Part shown: in pieces, positions 5,166-11,575 of the stretch
Numbering within the stretch: position 1 is the stretch's first letter
How the letters are laid out: the number at the start of each line of letters is the position of its first letter
Assembly: GCA_043784605.1 (NCBI GenBank)
Contig: JAYVYD010000062.1
Location: 1-11,575 of the forward strand
From: JANYHY01 sp043784605
Lineage (GTDB): Bacteria > Myxococcota_A > Polyangia > Polyangiales > Polyangiaceae
Length of the DNA: 11,575 nucleotides
Reading direction: 5' to 3'
The notes under the pieces: generated by a model
Database searches by the model: none
Told to the model about the DNA's origin: nothing
What the model saw: the letters and a program-made list of their open reading frames with translations, nothing else
Position numbers and translations under genes: made by a program

Positions 5166-6697
5166 TCATCCCCGGTGCACTGCTCAACACGAATGTCAGG
5201 CTCGTTCGCCCCTATCGCGAGGGCGGGATGGGATCGGTGTGGGTTGCTGATCACCTGACGCTCGAGACCGAGGTCGCGGTGAAGTTTCTCCTCGGCGAGC
5301 ATGCCGGCGATCCCGCGGCACGAGAGCGCTTCGCGCGTGAAGCCGCGATCGCCTCCAAAGTGCGGAGCGCGCACGTCGTCACCGTCCACGACTATGGGGT
5401 CGCGTTCGGAGACGTACCATTCATTGTGATGGAGCTGCTCTCTGGCATCGATCTCGGTCGTCGATTGGAGATCGAGCGAAAGCTCAAGCCTGCCGTCGTC
5501 GTCACGATCGTCGCGCAGCTATGTCATGCCCTCGAGCGCGTGCACGCGGCGGGCATCGTCCACCGCGACGTCAAACCCGAGAACGTCTTTCTCACGAGCG
5601 AGGGTGACGAGGTCTTCGTGAAGCTCTTGGATTTCGGGATCGCGAGATCGTCGCGGCTTGGAGAGCTCGGCCCGAGCAGCCGCGCGACGCGCCCGGGTGA
5701 GAGCATCGGAACGCCCTATTACATGAGTCCGGAGCAGTTCAAAGGTAGCAGGGTCATCGGCGGACGCAGCGATCAGTGGGCCGTCGGTGTGATGGTCTAC
5801 GAGGCGTTGACGGGCACGCTCCCGTTCATTGCGGACAGCGTCGCGGCGCTGGCGATCGTGGTCAATGACGCCATCGCGCCGCGCCCGTCGTTCATCGACC
5901 CGAGCTTGCCGATCGAGCTCGACGCGTGGTTCGCGCGGGCGTGTGGTCGCACCCCTGACGCGCGCTTCGAGTCCGTGCGCTCGCTCGCAGACGCGCTCGC
6001 CAAAGCTCTCTCGGGCCCCGCACGATCGGACGAGCCCACGCGCATCTCCCAACCGCCGTCGCTACGCCCGCGCGTAGAGACGGCGCTCGACACGAGCTCT
6101 CTCCCACCGCGAACAACGCCCCGACCGACTCCCAAGATGACGGCGGGCGAGAGCAAGGGCACCATAGTGCTCGCGGCGAAGAACTACACGGTCGCCAAGC
6201 ACGGTGCAGAGGCTTGGTCACGCGTCCTCTCGGCGCTCGAGCCCGCGGATCGAATGCACATCCAAGGCATCACCGCGGTCGGTTGGGTGCCGAGCGAGAC
6301 GTACGGACGCCTGCTCGAGCGAATCGACCGCGAGCTCGGGCCGCCTGGCAAGTCCTTGATGCCGGAATATGGGCGGTATGGCGCAGAGCACGATTTGACC
6401 CTATTTCACCGACTCTTTCTGCGAATGGCGAGCCCCCCGTTCGTCCTCGAGAAGACGGCCGAGTACTGGCGAAGATTTCACACGAGCGGCCGATGGACCG
6501 TCGCTCGCCTGGATGCCACCCAAGTCTCGGCGGCGCTCTCCGACTTTTACATCGGCACGCACTACTGCGCCGCACTCACCTCATACATCAGCCGATTGTT
6601 CGAGCTCGTGGGCGCCAAAGAAGTGGCGAGTGTCCACCGGGATTGCGTCTCCCGAGGCGCCCCGGCATGTGTCTTCAAGGTTCGCTACCTCGAGTGA
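5162..6697 (+). CDS. Hanks-type Ser/Thr protein kinase with C-terminal V4R-like sensor domain
   Basis: Numbered from TTG 5162 (511 aa), residues about 12-280 form a complete eukaryotic-type kinase domain. It has glycine loop REGGMGSVW, VAVK Lys41, helix-C Glu60, HRD loop IVHRDVKPEN (Asp136), DFG Asp157, activation segment GTPYYMSPEQ and DQWAVGVMVYEALTGTLPF. A Pro/Arg/Thr-rich linker (about 290-325) follows. A 180-residue C-terminal domain starts at KGTIVLAA, passes through LFHRLFLRMASPP, and ends with a DCVSRGAPACVFKVR pattern. Paired cysteines around a Gly near the C-terminus resemble V4R/heme-NO-binding-like ligand domains; this is an inference from pattern. No transmembrane helix is seen, so the kinase is probably cytosolic. 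The TTG is chosen because residues before it look non-coding and family members start at this point; a GTG at 5021 is the alternative. A sensor-regulated kinase is likely; substrates are unknown. Confidence 0.9.
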   Translation: MIIPGALLNTNVRLVRPYREGGMGSVWVADHLTLETEVAVKFLLGEHAGDPAARERFAREAAIASKVRSAHVVTVHDYGVAFGDVPFIVMELLSGIDLGRRLEIERKLKPAVVVTIVAQLCHALERVHAAGIVHRDVKPENVFLTSEGDEVFVKLLDFGIARSSRLGELGPSSRATRPGESIGTPYYMSPEQFKGSRVIGGRSDQWAVGVMVYEALTGTLPFIADSVAALAIVVNDAIAPRPSFIDPSLPIELDAWFARACGRTPDARFESVRSLADALAKALSGPARSDEPTRISQPPSLRPRVETALDTSSLPPRTTPRPTPKMTAGESKGTIVLAAKNYTVAKHGAEAWSRVLSALEPADRMHIQGITAVGWVPSETYGRLLERIDRELGPPGKSLMPEYGRYGAEHDLTLFHRLFLRMASPPFVLEKTAEYWRRFHTSGRWTVARLDATQVSAALSDFYIGTHYCAALTSYISRLFELVGAKEVASVHRDCVSRGAPACVFKVRYLE

Positions 6698-7002
6698 TCG
6701 TTCGCTCCCACTGAGCCGATGAGAGGCTCGATTCGCCCGTGCTCACTGTCGCGAGTGAAGTGATCGACACTTCGACAGAGGCTTGGACCATGGGAAATCC
6801 AGGACTCGCATACTCAGCTCTTTCGGCTCACGCGTCCCGCCGTGGCCATGGCGCTGGGCGCTTCCGGTCTCGCTGATGCCGCGCAGCCGCCCAAGTTCGA
6901 CGCAGTGCGCCACGGGGCGTCGGGCGAGCTGTCACGTCCAAGGCTCCCGCCTAAGTTCCTCCCGAAAGAACGAGGCTCGAGGCAACGAACCATGAACAGA
7001 CC

Positions 7003-7032
7003 TTGAACTAAGCTTCGACTGGCCCCATTGAT
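7003..7032 (+). promoter_or_regulatory. Candidate promoter of the rhodopsin operon
   Basis: TTGAAC (7003-7008) and ATTGAT (7027-7032) are separated by 18 nt, a weak match to sigma-70 boxes. GAAC is also the usual -35 core of ECF sigma factors. A start about 7 nt after the second box would place the CCGCGG hairpin (7039-7060) at the very 5' end of the mRNA. This rests on box similarity only. Confidence 0.2.
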
Positions 7033-7038
7033 GAGTCA

Positions 7039-7060
7039 CCGCGGATTTGGAAAACCGCGG
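7039..7060 (+). promoter_or_regulatory. Hairpin abutting the rhodopsin ribosome-binding site
   Basis: CCGCGG (7039-7044), a 10-nt A/T-rich loop, and CCGCGG (7055-7060) form a 6-bp all-GC stem that ends exactly where the Shine-Dalgarno sequence begins. It leaves the ribosome site unpaired. It could stabilise the 5' end of the operon mRNA or keep the ribosome site accessible. Confidence 0.45.
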
Positions 7061-7068
7061 AAGGAGGT
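7061..7068 (+). promoter_or_regulatory. Strong Shine-Dalgarno sequence of the rhodopsin gene
   Basis: AAGGAGGT is a near-perfect complement of the 16S rRNA 3' end and lies 8 nt before the ATG at 7077. It decides against the in-frame upstream ATG at 7047 and implies high expression of the rhodopsin relative to the downstream genes, whose ribosome sites are weaker. Confidence 0.85.
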
Positions 7069-7076
7069 CGTTTCAG

Positions 7077-7853
7077 ATGCCTACTCTGAGTTTCGGGCAA
7101 TACCAGCTCGTTTACAACATGCTGAGCCTCGCCATCGCGGCGATGCTCGCTTCGTTCATTTTCTTCACGGTCAGCCGCGGGCAGCTCTCGCCGAAGTACC
7201 GGCCGGCCATGATCATGTCGTCACTCGTCGTAGCCATCGCCGGCTACCATTACTTTCGCATCTTCGAGAGTTGGCACGAGGCCTACGCCCTGCGCGACGG
7301 CGTTTACGTGGCGACCGGTGCGCCCTTCAACGATGCTTACCGCTACGTCGATTGGCTCCTCACCGTTCCGCTTCTAATGGCAGAACTCGTCGCGGTGCTC
7401 GCGCTGGACAAGTCGGTTCGCGGGAAATTGATGGCTCAGCTGGTGGTCGCTGCGGTGGCGATGATCGCTTTGGGGTATCCCGGAGAGCTCGCCACGAGCT
7501 CAGAAGCTCGCACCGTCTGGGGCCTCGCGTCTACGGTCCCGTTCGTCTTCATCCTGTACGTTCTCTGGGGCCAGCTCGGTAAGGCGGCAGCGAAGAACAG
7601 TGATGAAGTTCGCGTCCTTCTTCGAAACACTCAGCTCTTGCTGCTGGGCACCTGGGGCTTTTATCCGGTCGCTTACCTCTTCCCGCTGCTCGGTGTGAGT
7701 GGCGCCACGGCGAAGGTCGCACTGCAAGTCGGCTATAGCCTGGCCGATATCACGGCGAAGTGCGGATATGGCGTGATGATCTACGCCATCGCTCGCGCCA
7801 AGATGGCGGCCGAACCGGCGCCCGTCGGGGAGTCGGAACTGGCAGTTCGCTGA
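7077..7853 (+). CDS. Xanthorhodopsin-like light-driven proton pump
   Basis: This is a 258-aa seven-helix microbial rhodopsin of the proteorhodopsin/xanthorhodopsin clade. Helix C reads YRYVDWLLTVPLLMAEL. Its counter-ion and proton acceptor is Asp92, followed by Thr96 and proton donor Glu103 (the DTE motif of outward H+ pumps), with Arg89 preceding. Helix B has GYHYFR with His58, the partner of the acceptor Asp in this clade. Helix G has LADITAK with Asp224 and retinal Schiff-base Lys228. Leu100 sits at the spectral-tuning position (105 of proteorhodopsin), predicting green absorption. Helix E reads VWGLASTVPF: Gly149 matches Gly156 of Salinibacter xanthorhodopsin, which makes room for a carotenoid antenna. 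Helices lie roughly at 10-33, 42-63, 86-110, 117-136, 147-168, 180-203 and 213-242. Downstream crtY and blh supply the retinal route. Confidence 0.97.
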   Translation: MPTLSFGQYQLVYNMLSLAIAAMLASFIFFTVSRGQLSPKYRPAMIMSSLVVAIAGYHYFRIFESWHEAYALRDGVYVATGAPFNDAYRYVDWLLTVPLLMAELVAVLALDKSVRGKLMAQLVVAAVAMIALGYPGELATSSEARTVWGLASTVPFVFILYVLWGQLGKAAAKNSDEVRVLLRNTQLLLLGTWGFYPVAYLFPLLGVSGATAKVALQVGYSLADITAKCGYGVMIYAIARAKMAAEPAPVGESELAVR

Positions 7854-7858
7854 GTTCC

Positions 7859-8089
7859 GTGAAATCGCAAAACGACGACAACGACGCCGGGGGGAACTAT
7901 GTCACCTCCGGCGTCGCCCTCATCGCACTCGGCGCCCTAGCCGTGGTCGCGGCATTCATTTTGACCATCCTGCTCCGGCTCGAGCTGCGGTTCATCGACA
8001 GCCGCACGATGGGCTTCATCGGCCTTGGCTTCATCGCAGTCGGGTCATTCATGGTTCGTCACGGCAAAAGCCTCAACCACCTTAGTTGA
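7859..8089 (+). CDS. Small two-helix membrane protein of the rhodopsin operon, unknown function
   Basis: The GTG at 7859, 5 nt after the rhodopsin stop, opens a 76-aa frame. A polar acidic N-terminus (KSQNDDNDAGG) is followed by a hydrophobic helix (about 17-39), a short charged loop RLELRFIDSR, a second helix (about 50-66, GFIGLGFIAVGSFMV), and a basic tail RHGKSLNHLS. I recognise no named family. Its last codons run into the crtY leader, so it is placed tightly inside the operon. The start lacks a clear ribosome site and probably depends on coupling to rhodopsin translation. It could be an accessory, assembly or stability subunit for the pump or the membrane-bound carotenoid enzymes, but the sequence does not show which. 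Confidence 0.7.
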   Translation: MKSQNDDNDAGGNYVTSGVALIALGALAVVAAFILTILLRLELRFIDSRTMGFIGLGFIAVGSFMVRHGKSLNHLS

Positions 8090-8139
8090 ACCCATCAAGC
8101 ACACTCATTGAGCGCAGCCCAACGCGCGGAGAACGAGAA

Positions 8140-9318
8140 ATGCGAGATCGGAACGCCGACATCGTAATCGCAGGCGCTGGCTGCGCCGGTCTCGCCTTGG
8201 CCTATTGGCTCACACGGCTCGGTGGCGATGATCTCGAGATCGTCATCATTGACCCAACCCTCCGCGACCCACCCAAAAAGCTCTGGAGCTTCTGGGGCGA
8301 CGTTCCAGAGCCGGCCCGCGGCCTCGTGGCCCAGAGCTGGACTCGTATGACCTTGAGCTTTCCGGAGTGGACGCGTACCGAAGCGCTCTCCGGCGCCCGA
8401 TATCACACCGTTCGCAGTGAGCACTATGTACGTTCACTCGTCGACCGCCTCACGCGCCGCCCCAACGTACGCTTCGTCGAGGAGCGCGTGGCCAACATCT
8501 CGGACCTCGGTCCCGGACGCGGCGCACTCGTCGAGACCGACACCGGGACCCACTGGGGAGCGCAGGTATTTCAGAGTTGTATGCCGCTCTCCCGGCGCCC
8601 AGTCCCCTCGCATGCGCTAAAGCAGCACTTTGGCGGTTGGGAGATAAAGACCGAGCAGCCTCAACCGGGGAGTAACACGGTTACTCTCATGGATTTTTCT
8701 CACTCGCCGGTGAGCGAAATCGCATTTCATTACGTCCTACCGCTCACTCGCACGCGCCGCCTGGTCGAGTACACCGTATTCTCCCCCAACGTCGCCGACC
8801 GCGCCGTCTACGATGCGGCCGTGCGCGCCTACATCGATCGGACGGTGGTCGGCCCGTGGCGCGTCGTACAAACCGAGTATGGCGTCATCCCCATGCAAGC
8901 GAGTGCACCCACTCAGCGCTTTGGAACCAACGTATGGAACCTCGGCGCTATGGGCGGAATGTCCAAGGCCTCTACCGGCTACACGTTTCTGCGTAGCCAA
9001 CGGCAAGCCCAGCATCTGGCGACCACACTCCTCGAGCGCGGCGCGCCCACGCCTCTCCCCAGATCCCCAATGCGCTTCGCGCTCTACGATGCGCTCTTCC
9101 TGCGCGCACTCCGCAGCGGCGGCCGGCTCGGGCGAAGCCTCTTCTCGAGCCTCTTCGCGCGAAGGCGCTTCGCCGACGTCCTTTCTTTTCTCGACGAGCA
9201 GACGACACCTCTCGAGGAGCTACGCCTCGTCGCAGCGCTACCCGTTGGCTCCTTCCTGGCGGCCGTCGCTCGTCCCACACAGCCGCTCCTCCCTCCTCTC
9301 CAGGCGATCCACACTTGA
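8140..9318 (+). CDS. crtY: Lycopene cyclase, CrtY type
   Basis: This 392-aa flavoprotein-like lycopene cyclase should form the two beta-ionone rings that turn lycopene into beta-carotene. Visible motifs, numbered from ATG 8140, are the dinucleotide-binding DIVIAGAGCAGLALAYWL (7-24), KKLWSFWG (46-53) in the place of the CrtY W-x-F-W motif, FHYVLPL (196-202), LVEYTVFSP (208-216), YGVIPM (247-252) and GAMGGMSKASTGYTF (269-283), all characteristic of CrtY. Length matches the family. ATG 8140 is preferred because GGAGAACGAG lies just upstream; the frame is also open from a TTG at 8086 that overlaps the previous stop. Its stop overlaps the blh start as TTGA. The product feeds Blh and could also supply an antenna carotenoid. 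Confidence 0.95.
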   Translation: MRDRNADIVIAGAGCAGLALAYWLTRLGGDDLEIVIIDPTLRDPPKKLWSFWGDVPEPARGLVAQSWTRMTLSFPEWTRTEALSGARYHTVRSEHYVRSLVDRLTRRPNVRFVEERVANISDLGPGRGALVETDTGTHWGAQVFQSCMPLSRRPVPSHALKQHFGGWEIKTEQPQPGSNTVTLMDFSHSPVSEIAFHYVLPLTRTRRLVEYTVFSPNVADRAVYDAAVRAYIDRTVVGPWRVVQTEYGVIPMQASAPTQRFGTNVWNLGAMGGMSKASTGYTFLRSQRQAQHLATTLLERGAPTPLPRSPMRFALYDALFLRALRSGGRLGRSLFSSLFARRRFADVLSFLDEQTTPLEELRLVAALPVGSFLAAVARPTQPLLPPLQAIHT

Positions 9319-10211
9319 CGCTTCCATATGCGCTGAGCGAGCTGCCCGCACGGCTCGGGCTTCGGCGGCGGTTGTTGCTCGCGGTCGTGCTCGTCGTCGT
9401 CGCGCGCTTTCTGCCCGTCGTTGCGTTGGACGCGCTCGCCGCCTTGGCCGTCCTCACGATCGGCATCGCCCACGGAGCGGTGGATCCGGTTCTGGCGCGC
9501 CGAGGCGCCGGGCTTGGGTTCTATGTATTATATGTGAGCGGCGCTGCGGCGGTGTTTGTGCTTTGGTTTGCGGCACCGGGCGTCGTTCTCGCGGCGTTCA
9601 TCGTTGCCTCGGTGATCCACTTTGGTGAGGGTGATACTCGCGGCGTTCGCGGCGCCGGCTGGACGATCCTGTCGCGCGGCTGCTTCGTCACGCTCGTACC
9701 TCTCATCGCGCACGCTCACGATGTCGCCCCCGTTGTGCGCGCGCTTGGCGTGCATATACCGCAACACATCTTTCAAGCGCTCGAGTCATACAATGGCGAG
9801 GGCGCGACACGCTTCGTTGTCGCCGCCCTCTTGACGGCTTGGCATGCACGCGATGCTGCCCGCACAGGAGGTGTCCCGGCTCTCGCGGAGGTGCTCGTGC
9901 TCGCCACCGCCTTCTTCTCACTTCCGCTCGTCCCCGCGTTCGCGTTGTACTTCACGGTATGGCACTCGGCCGACCACCTTCGCGCGGTACGACTTCGCGG
10001 CGGCAAACACCTCACGCGGCATGCCATCATCGGTACGGGGATTTCTTGGCTCGCGATAGCGGCCTTCCTTCTCGTCTCGGGGCGCTGGGTCTCAGGTGAC
10101 CAGCGCTGGTCGGTCCTCTTCGGTTTCCTCGCCGCAGTCACCGCGCCGCACATGTTCGTAGTCGCGCGCGCAAGACTCGGCGAGATGACTGCGTTCGCGG
10201 GTGACCCATGA
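9315..10211 (+). CDS. blh: Beta-carotene 15,15'-dioxygenase, Brp/Blh family
   Basis: This is a 298-aa multi-helix membrane protein that should cleave beta-carotene into two retinal molecules for the rhodopsin. The four iron-ligand histidines known for Blh are visible in their motifs: GIAHGAVDP (His53), SVIHFGEGDT (His102) and VWHSADH (His217 and His221). Glu105 follows in the HFGEGD motif. The many hydrophobic segments match the family's integral-membrane fold, and length is typical. The start is a TTG overlapping the crtY stop in a TTGA; no better in-frame start lies nearby, and AGGCGA upstream may serve as a weak ribosome site. Its stop overlaps the next gene as ATGA. The coupling of crtY and blh suggests matched production of substrate and product. 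Confidence 0.95.
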   Translation: MTLPYALSELPARLGLRRRLLLAVVLVVVARFLPVVALDALAALAVLTIGIAHGAVDPVLARRGAGLGFYVLYVSGAAAVFVLWFAAPGVVLAAFIVASVIHFGEGDTRGVRGAGWTILSRGCFVTLVPLIAHAHDVAPVVRALGVHIPQHIFQALESYNGEGATRFVVAALLTAWHARDAARTGGVPALAEVLVLATAFFSLPLVPAFALYFTVWHSADHLRAVRLRGGKHLTRHAIIGTGISWLAIAAFLLVSGRWVSGDQRWSVLFGFLAAVTAPHMFVVARARLGEMTAFAGDP

Positions 10212-10645
10212 CACATTTCAAATCGAGGGTGATCATGGCTACGCGCCCGCGACCGAATCTAAAGCAACGGACGCTCCTCGCGATCATCGCCACGGACACG
10301 ACGTTCGAGCTCGCGAACGCGGGCGCGCGCGAAGTCTGGAGTGGCAAGTGCCTTCATTGCAACGCCCGACTCCTCATCGGGCTCGATGGTGAGCCCATCA
10401 GTCGCGCCACGATCGAGCACATCTTGCCAAAGAACCACGGCGGCACCGACGACCTCTCCAATCTCGGTATCGCGTGCTCACGCTGCAACTCCGAGAAGGG
10501 CGTTCGCCACGATCACAAACAGAAGAACGACGCGCGCCTTCAGGAGATCATCGCGAAGCTCACTGAGAAGCGGCGTGCGCGGTGGCGCGAGCGTGAGCCC
10601 GTAAGTGCCTTCGTCGCCGAAGCGCTCCCGCCGAGACGTCGCTAG
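10208..10645 (+). CDS. HNH endonuclease
   Basis: This 145-aa protein has a single HNH nuclease domain. It has a zinc-ribbon first pair CLHC (Cys48, Cys51) and the HNH core IEHILPKNHGGTDDLSNL with Glu70-His71, His77 and Asn85. The second pair and final Asn/Lys follow in ACSRCNSEKG (Cys90, Cys93, Asn94, Lys97). The C-terminal 40 residues are basic and probably helical. The ATG at 10208 overlaps the blh stop as ATGA, which suggests co-translation with the retinal genes. A second ATG at 10235 has a better ribosome site (GAGGG, 5 nt upstream) and may be the true start, giving 136 aa. Such small HNH proteins are widespread and usually of unknown role. Nothing here links it to a restriction system or phage. 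Confidence 0.9.
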   Translation: MTHFKSRVIMATRPRPNLKQRTLLAIIATDTTFELANAGAREVWSGKCLHCNARLLIGLDGEPISRATIEHILPKNHGGTDDLSNLGIACSRCNSEKGVRHDHKQKNDARLQEIIAKLTEKRRARWREREPVSAFVAEALPPRRR

Positions 10646-10789
10646 ACACACCAGCCCTGCCTCACAAAAAGGCTACACGAGCGGCGATTTGCACCGGTGA
10701 GACACGCTTCACACATCAGTCGATCGGCGAACCCAGCGAAGATCGCTATGGCGCGGTTCGTGCTGAAAGCGAGTCGAGGAACACATCCC

Positions 10790-11530
10790 ATGCGCTCTTA
10801 TTCTCTTGTCGTTGTCGCTCTCTTGCTTGTCGCTTGCGCGAGCTCATCGGAGCCAACGCTCACCGTGGACTCATTCTGCCAGTCCAAGGCCCAGGCGGAG
10901 TGTCAGATAGCGTCGCGATGTGGCAACCAAGTCGCGCGATGCGTGGACGCTCGCCGAACGAAGTGCTTGTCGGCTCAAGCGTCTCAGACGACAGGGACGC
11001 GAGTCTTTCGCCCGGCCAATACACAAGCGTGCGTCGACAAGACGAATACGGTCTACGCAAAGTCCGCAATCACTCCAGCAGACATGACGGAGCTGGACCA
11101 GGTCTGCGGGCGCGTCGTCCAAGGGACTGTCGCTTCGCTCTCGGGTTGCACGACAGACTTCGACTGCGTCGGCGCACTGATTTGTGACAAATCCCTTTGC
11201 GCGCCGAAGGTCGTCAAGAAGCTCACTGAGCTATGCGGGAACCCCGGTGAGCTCTGCGACGTTGGCGCCTATTGCGCCGCGGTCGGCGGCTCGCGGCAGT
11301 GCTTGGCCAAGAAGAACAGCGGCGAGGCGTGCGATGCATCGCAACTATGTGTCGAGACTCAACGCTGCGCGATTACCTGCCAACCGCGGCTTCCTTCCGG
11401 AGGCCCGTGCGCGAGCAATGATGATTGCGCGCCGACGGCCCCCTACTGCGACCCGTACCTGAGCAACAAATGCGACGCGGGCCTGGCGTTCGCTCCGGGA
11501 GCCGCCGCCTGCAAAGACTACGGCGGATAA
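10790..11530 (+). CDS. Cys-rich lipoprotein with Dickkopf-like repeats
   Basis: This 246-aa protein starts with a lipoprotein signal, MRSYSLVVVALLLVACASS, with lipobox LVAC and Cys16. A region with spaced cysteines follows (DSFCQSK, AECQ, RCGNQVARC, KCLSAQ). From about residue 135 there are repeated disulfide-type modules: GCTTDFDCVGALICDKSLC, LCGNPGELCDVGAYC, GEACDASQLC and GPCASNDDCAPTAPYCD. This is the pattern of the Dickkopf N-terminal Cys-rich-like lipoproteins common in myxobacteria, which are thought to be outer-surface proteins of unknown function. ATG 10790 is chosen because GAGGA lies 9 nt upstream and it gives the signal peptide at the N-terminus; the frame is open from 10697. It is separated by 144 nt from the HNH gene and may have its own promoter. 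Confidence 0.88.
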   Translation: MRSYSLVVVALLLVACASSSEPTLTVDSFCQSKAQAECQIASRCGNQVARCVDARRTKCLSAQASQTTGTRVFRPANTQACVDKTNTVYAKSAITPADMTELDQVCGRVVQGTVASLSGCTTDFDCVGALICDKSLCAPKVVKKLTELCGNPGELCDVGAYCAAVGGSRQCLAKKNSGEACDASQLCVETQRCAITCQPRLPSGGPCASNDDCAPTAPYCDPYLSNKCDAGLAFAPGAAACKDYGG

Positions 11531-11575
11531 CGGCCACGCCTGGTCCCGACCCCTCTAGCTGGAGAGCCGCGTTCG

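Larger units (their letters stand above)
6698..7076. other. Intergenic region upstream of the rhodopsin operon
   Basis: This 379-nt stretch holds no convincing gene. Two weak hairpins follow the kinase stop: GAGCC/GGCTC (6713-6729) and TCACT/AGTGA (6743-6758). Neither has a T-run. A plus-strand frame starting at ATG 6848 and ending at 7006 encodes about 52 residues with a signal-like beginning (MALGASGLADAAQPPKF), but it has no ribosome site. CCGCC(C/T)AAGTTC occurs twice (near 6891 and 6948). GAAC occurs three times (6987, 6994, 7005) just before the start region of the operon. Confidence 0.5.

Noticed and set aside
6713..6758. Hairpins GAGCC/GGCTC and TCACT/AGTGA after the kinase stop as a terminator
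   Set aside because: The stems are only 5 bp and no T-run follows, so an intrinsic terminator cannot be claimed.
6783..7006. Short plus-strand frames upstream of rhodopsin, including a 52-aa frame from ATG 6848 with a signal-like start
   Set aside because: No ribosome site, weak codon bias and no recognisable motif; more likely leader or decayed sequence than a gene.
7047..7076. Ten-residue N-terminal extension of the rhodopsin from ATG 7047
   Set aside because: It would put the hairpin and the strong AAGGAGGT inside the coding region. The ATG at 7077 is ideally spaced from that ribosome site and matches the family N-terminus.
8086..8139. TTG 8086 as the crtY start
   Set aside because: It would add 18 residues before the nucleotide-binding strand without similarity to the family. 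ATG 8140 has a good ribosome site, although the overlap with the preceding stop keeps TTG possible.
1..11575. Insertion sequence, CRISPR array, tRNA or phage genes
   Set aside because: No transposase motif, regularly spaced repeats, cloverleaf or phage structural gene was found on either strand. The HNH protein alone is not evidence for a mobile element.

Overview
The window looks like chromosomal DNA from a myxobacterium or close relative (Myxococcota). This is inferred from the high GC content with strong G/C third-position bias, a large Hanks-type Ser/Thr kinase with an added C-terminal domain, Cys-rich Dickkopf-like lipoproteins, and many two-component and GGDEF pieces. No rRNA, tRNA, CRISPR array or insertion sequence was seen.

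Layout. (1) Positions 1-1483, minus strand: a compact run of a fasciclin-domain lipoprotein, an atypical short-chain dehydrogenase that lacks the catalytic tyrosine, and the first 33 codons of a class V aminotransferase/cysteine desulfurase-like enzyme that leaves the window at position 1. (2) Positions 1484-2725: a divergent upstream region, then an atypical histidine-kinase-like ATPase on the plus strand. (3) Positions 2812-5165: a patchwork of broken genes. On the minus strand lie the 3' end of a Cys-rich protein, a PHY-HisKA piece of a bacteriophytochrome kinase, a small hypothetical gene, the end of a receiver domain and a GGDEF domain lacking its start. On the plus strand lies the N-terminal PAS piece of a bacteriophytochrome that keeps the biliverdin-binding cysteine. 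(4) Positions 5162-6697: an intact Ser/Thr protein kinase whose TTG start overlaps the stop of the phytochrome-PAS frame. (5) Positions 7077-10645: a tightly packed plus-strand operon made of a xanthorhodopsin-like proton pump, an unrecognised two-helix membrane protein, lycopene cyclase CrtY, a Brp/Blh carotene dioxygenase, and an HNH nuclease. (6) Positions 10790-11530: a Cys-rich lipoprotein.

How the parts work together. CrtY makes beta-carotene from lycopene, Blh cleaves beta-carotene to retinal, and retinal binds the rhodopsin lysine to form a light-driven outward proton pump (DTE motif). The rhodopsin keeps the glycine that in Salinibacter xanthorhodopsin opens the protein surface for a carotenoid antenna, so the operon may serve a two-chromophore pump. 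Lycopene must come from genes outside the window. The small membrane protein between the rhodopsin and crtY, and the HNH gene fused to the operon end by an ATGA overlap, are the least explained parts. The two oppositely oriented phytochrome pieces next to the operon suggest that this locus once carried, or received parts of, a red-light sensor.
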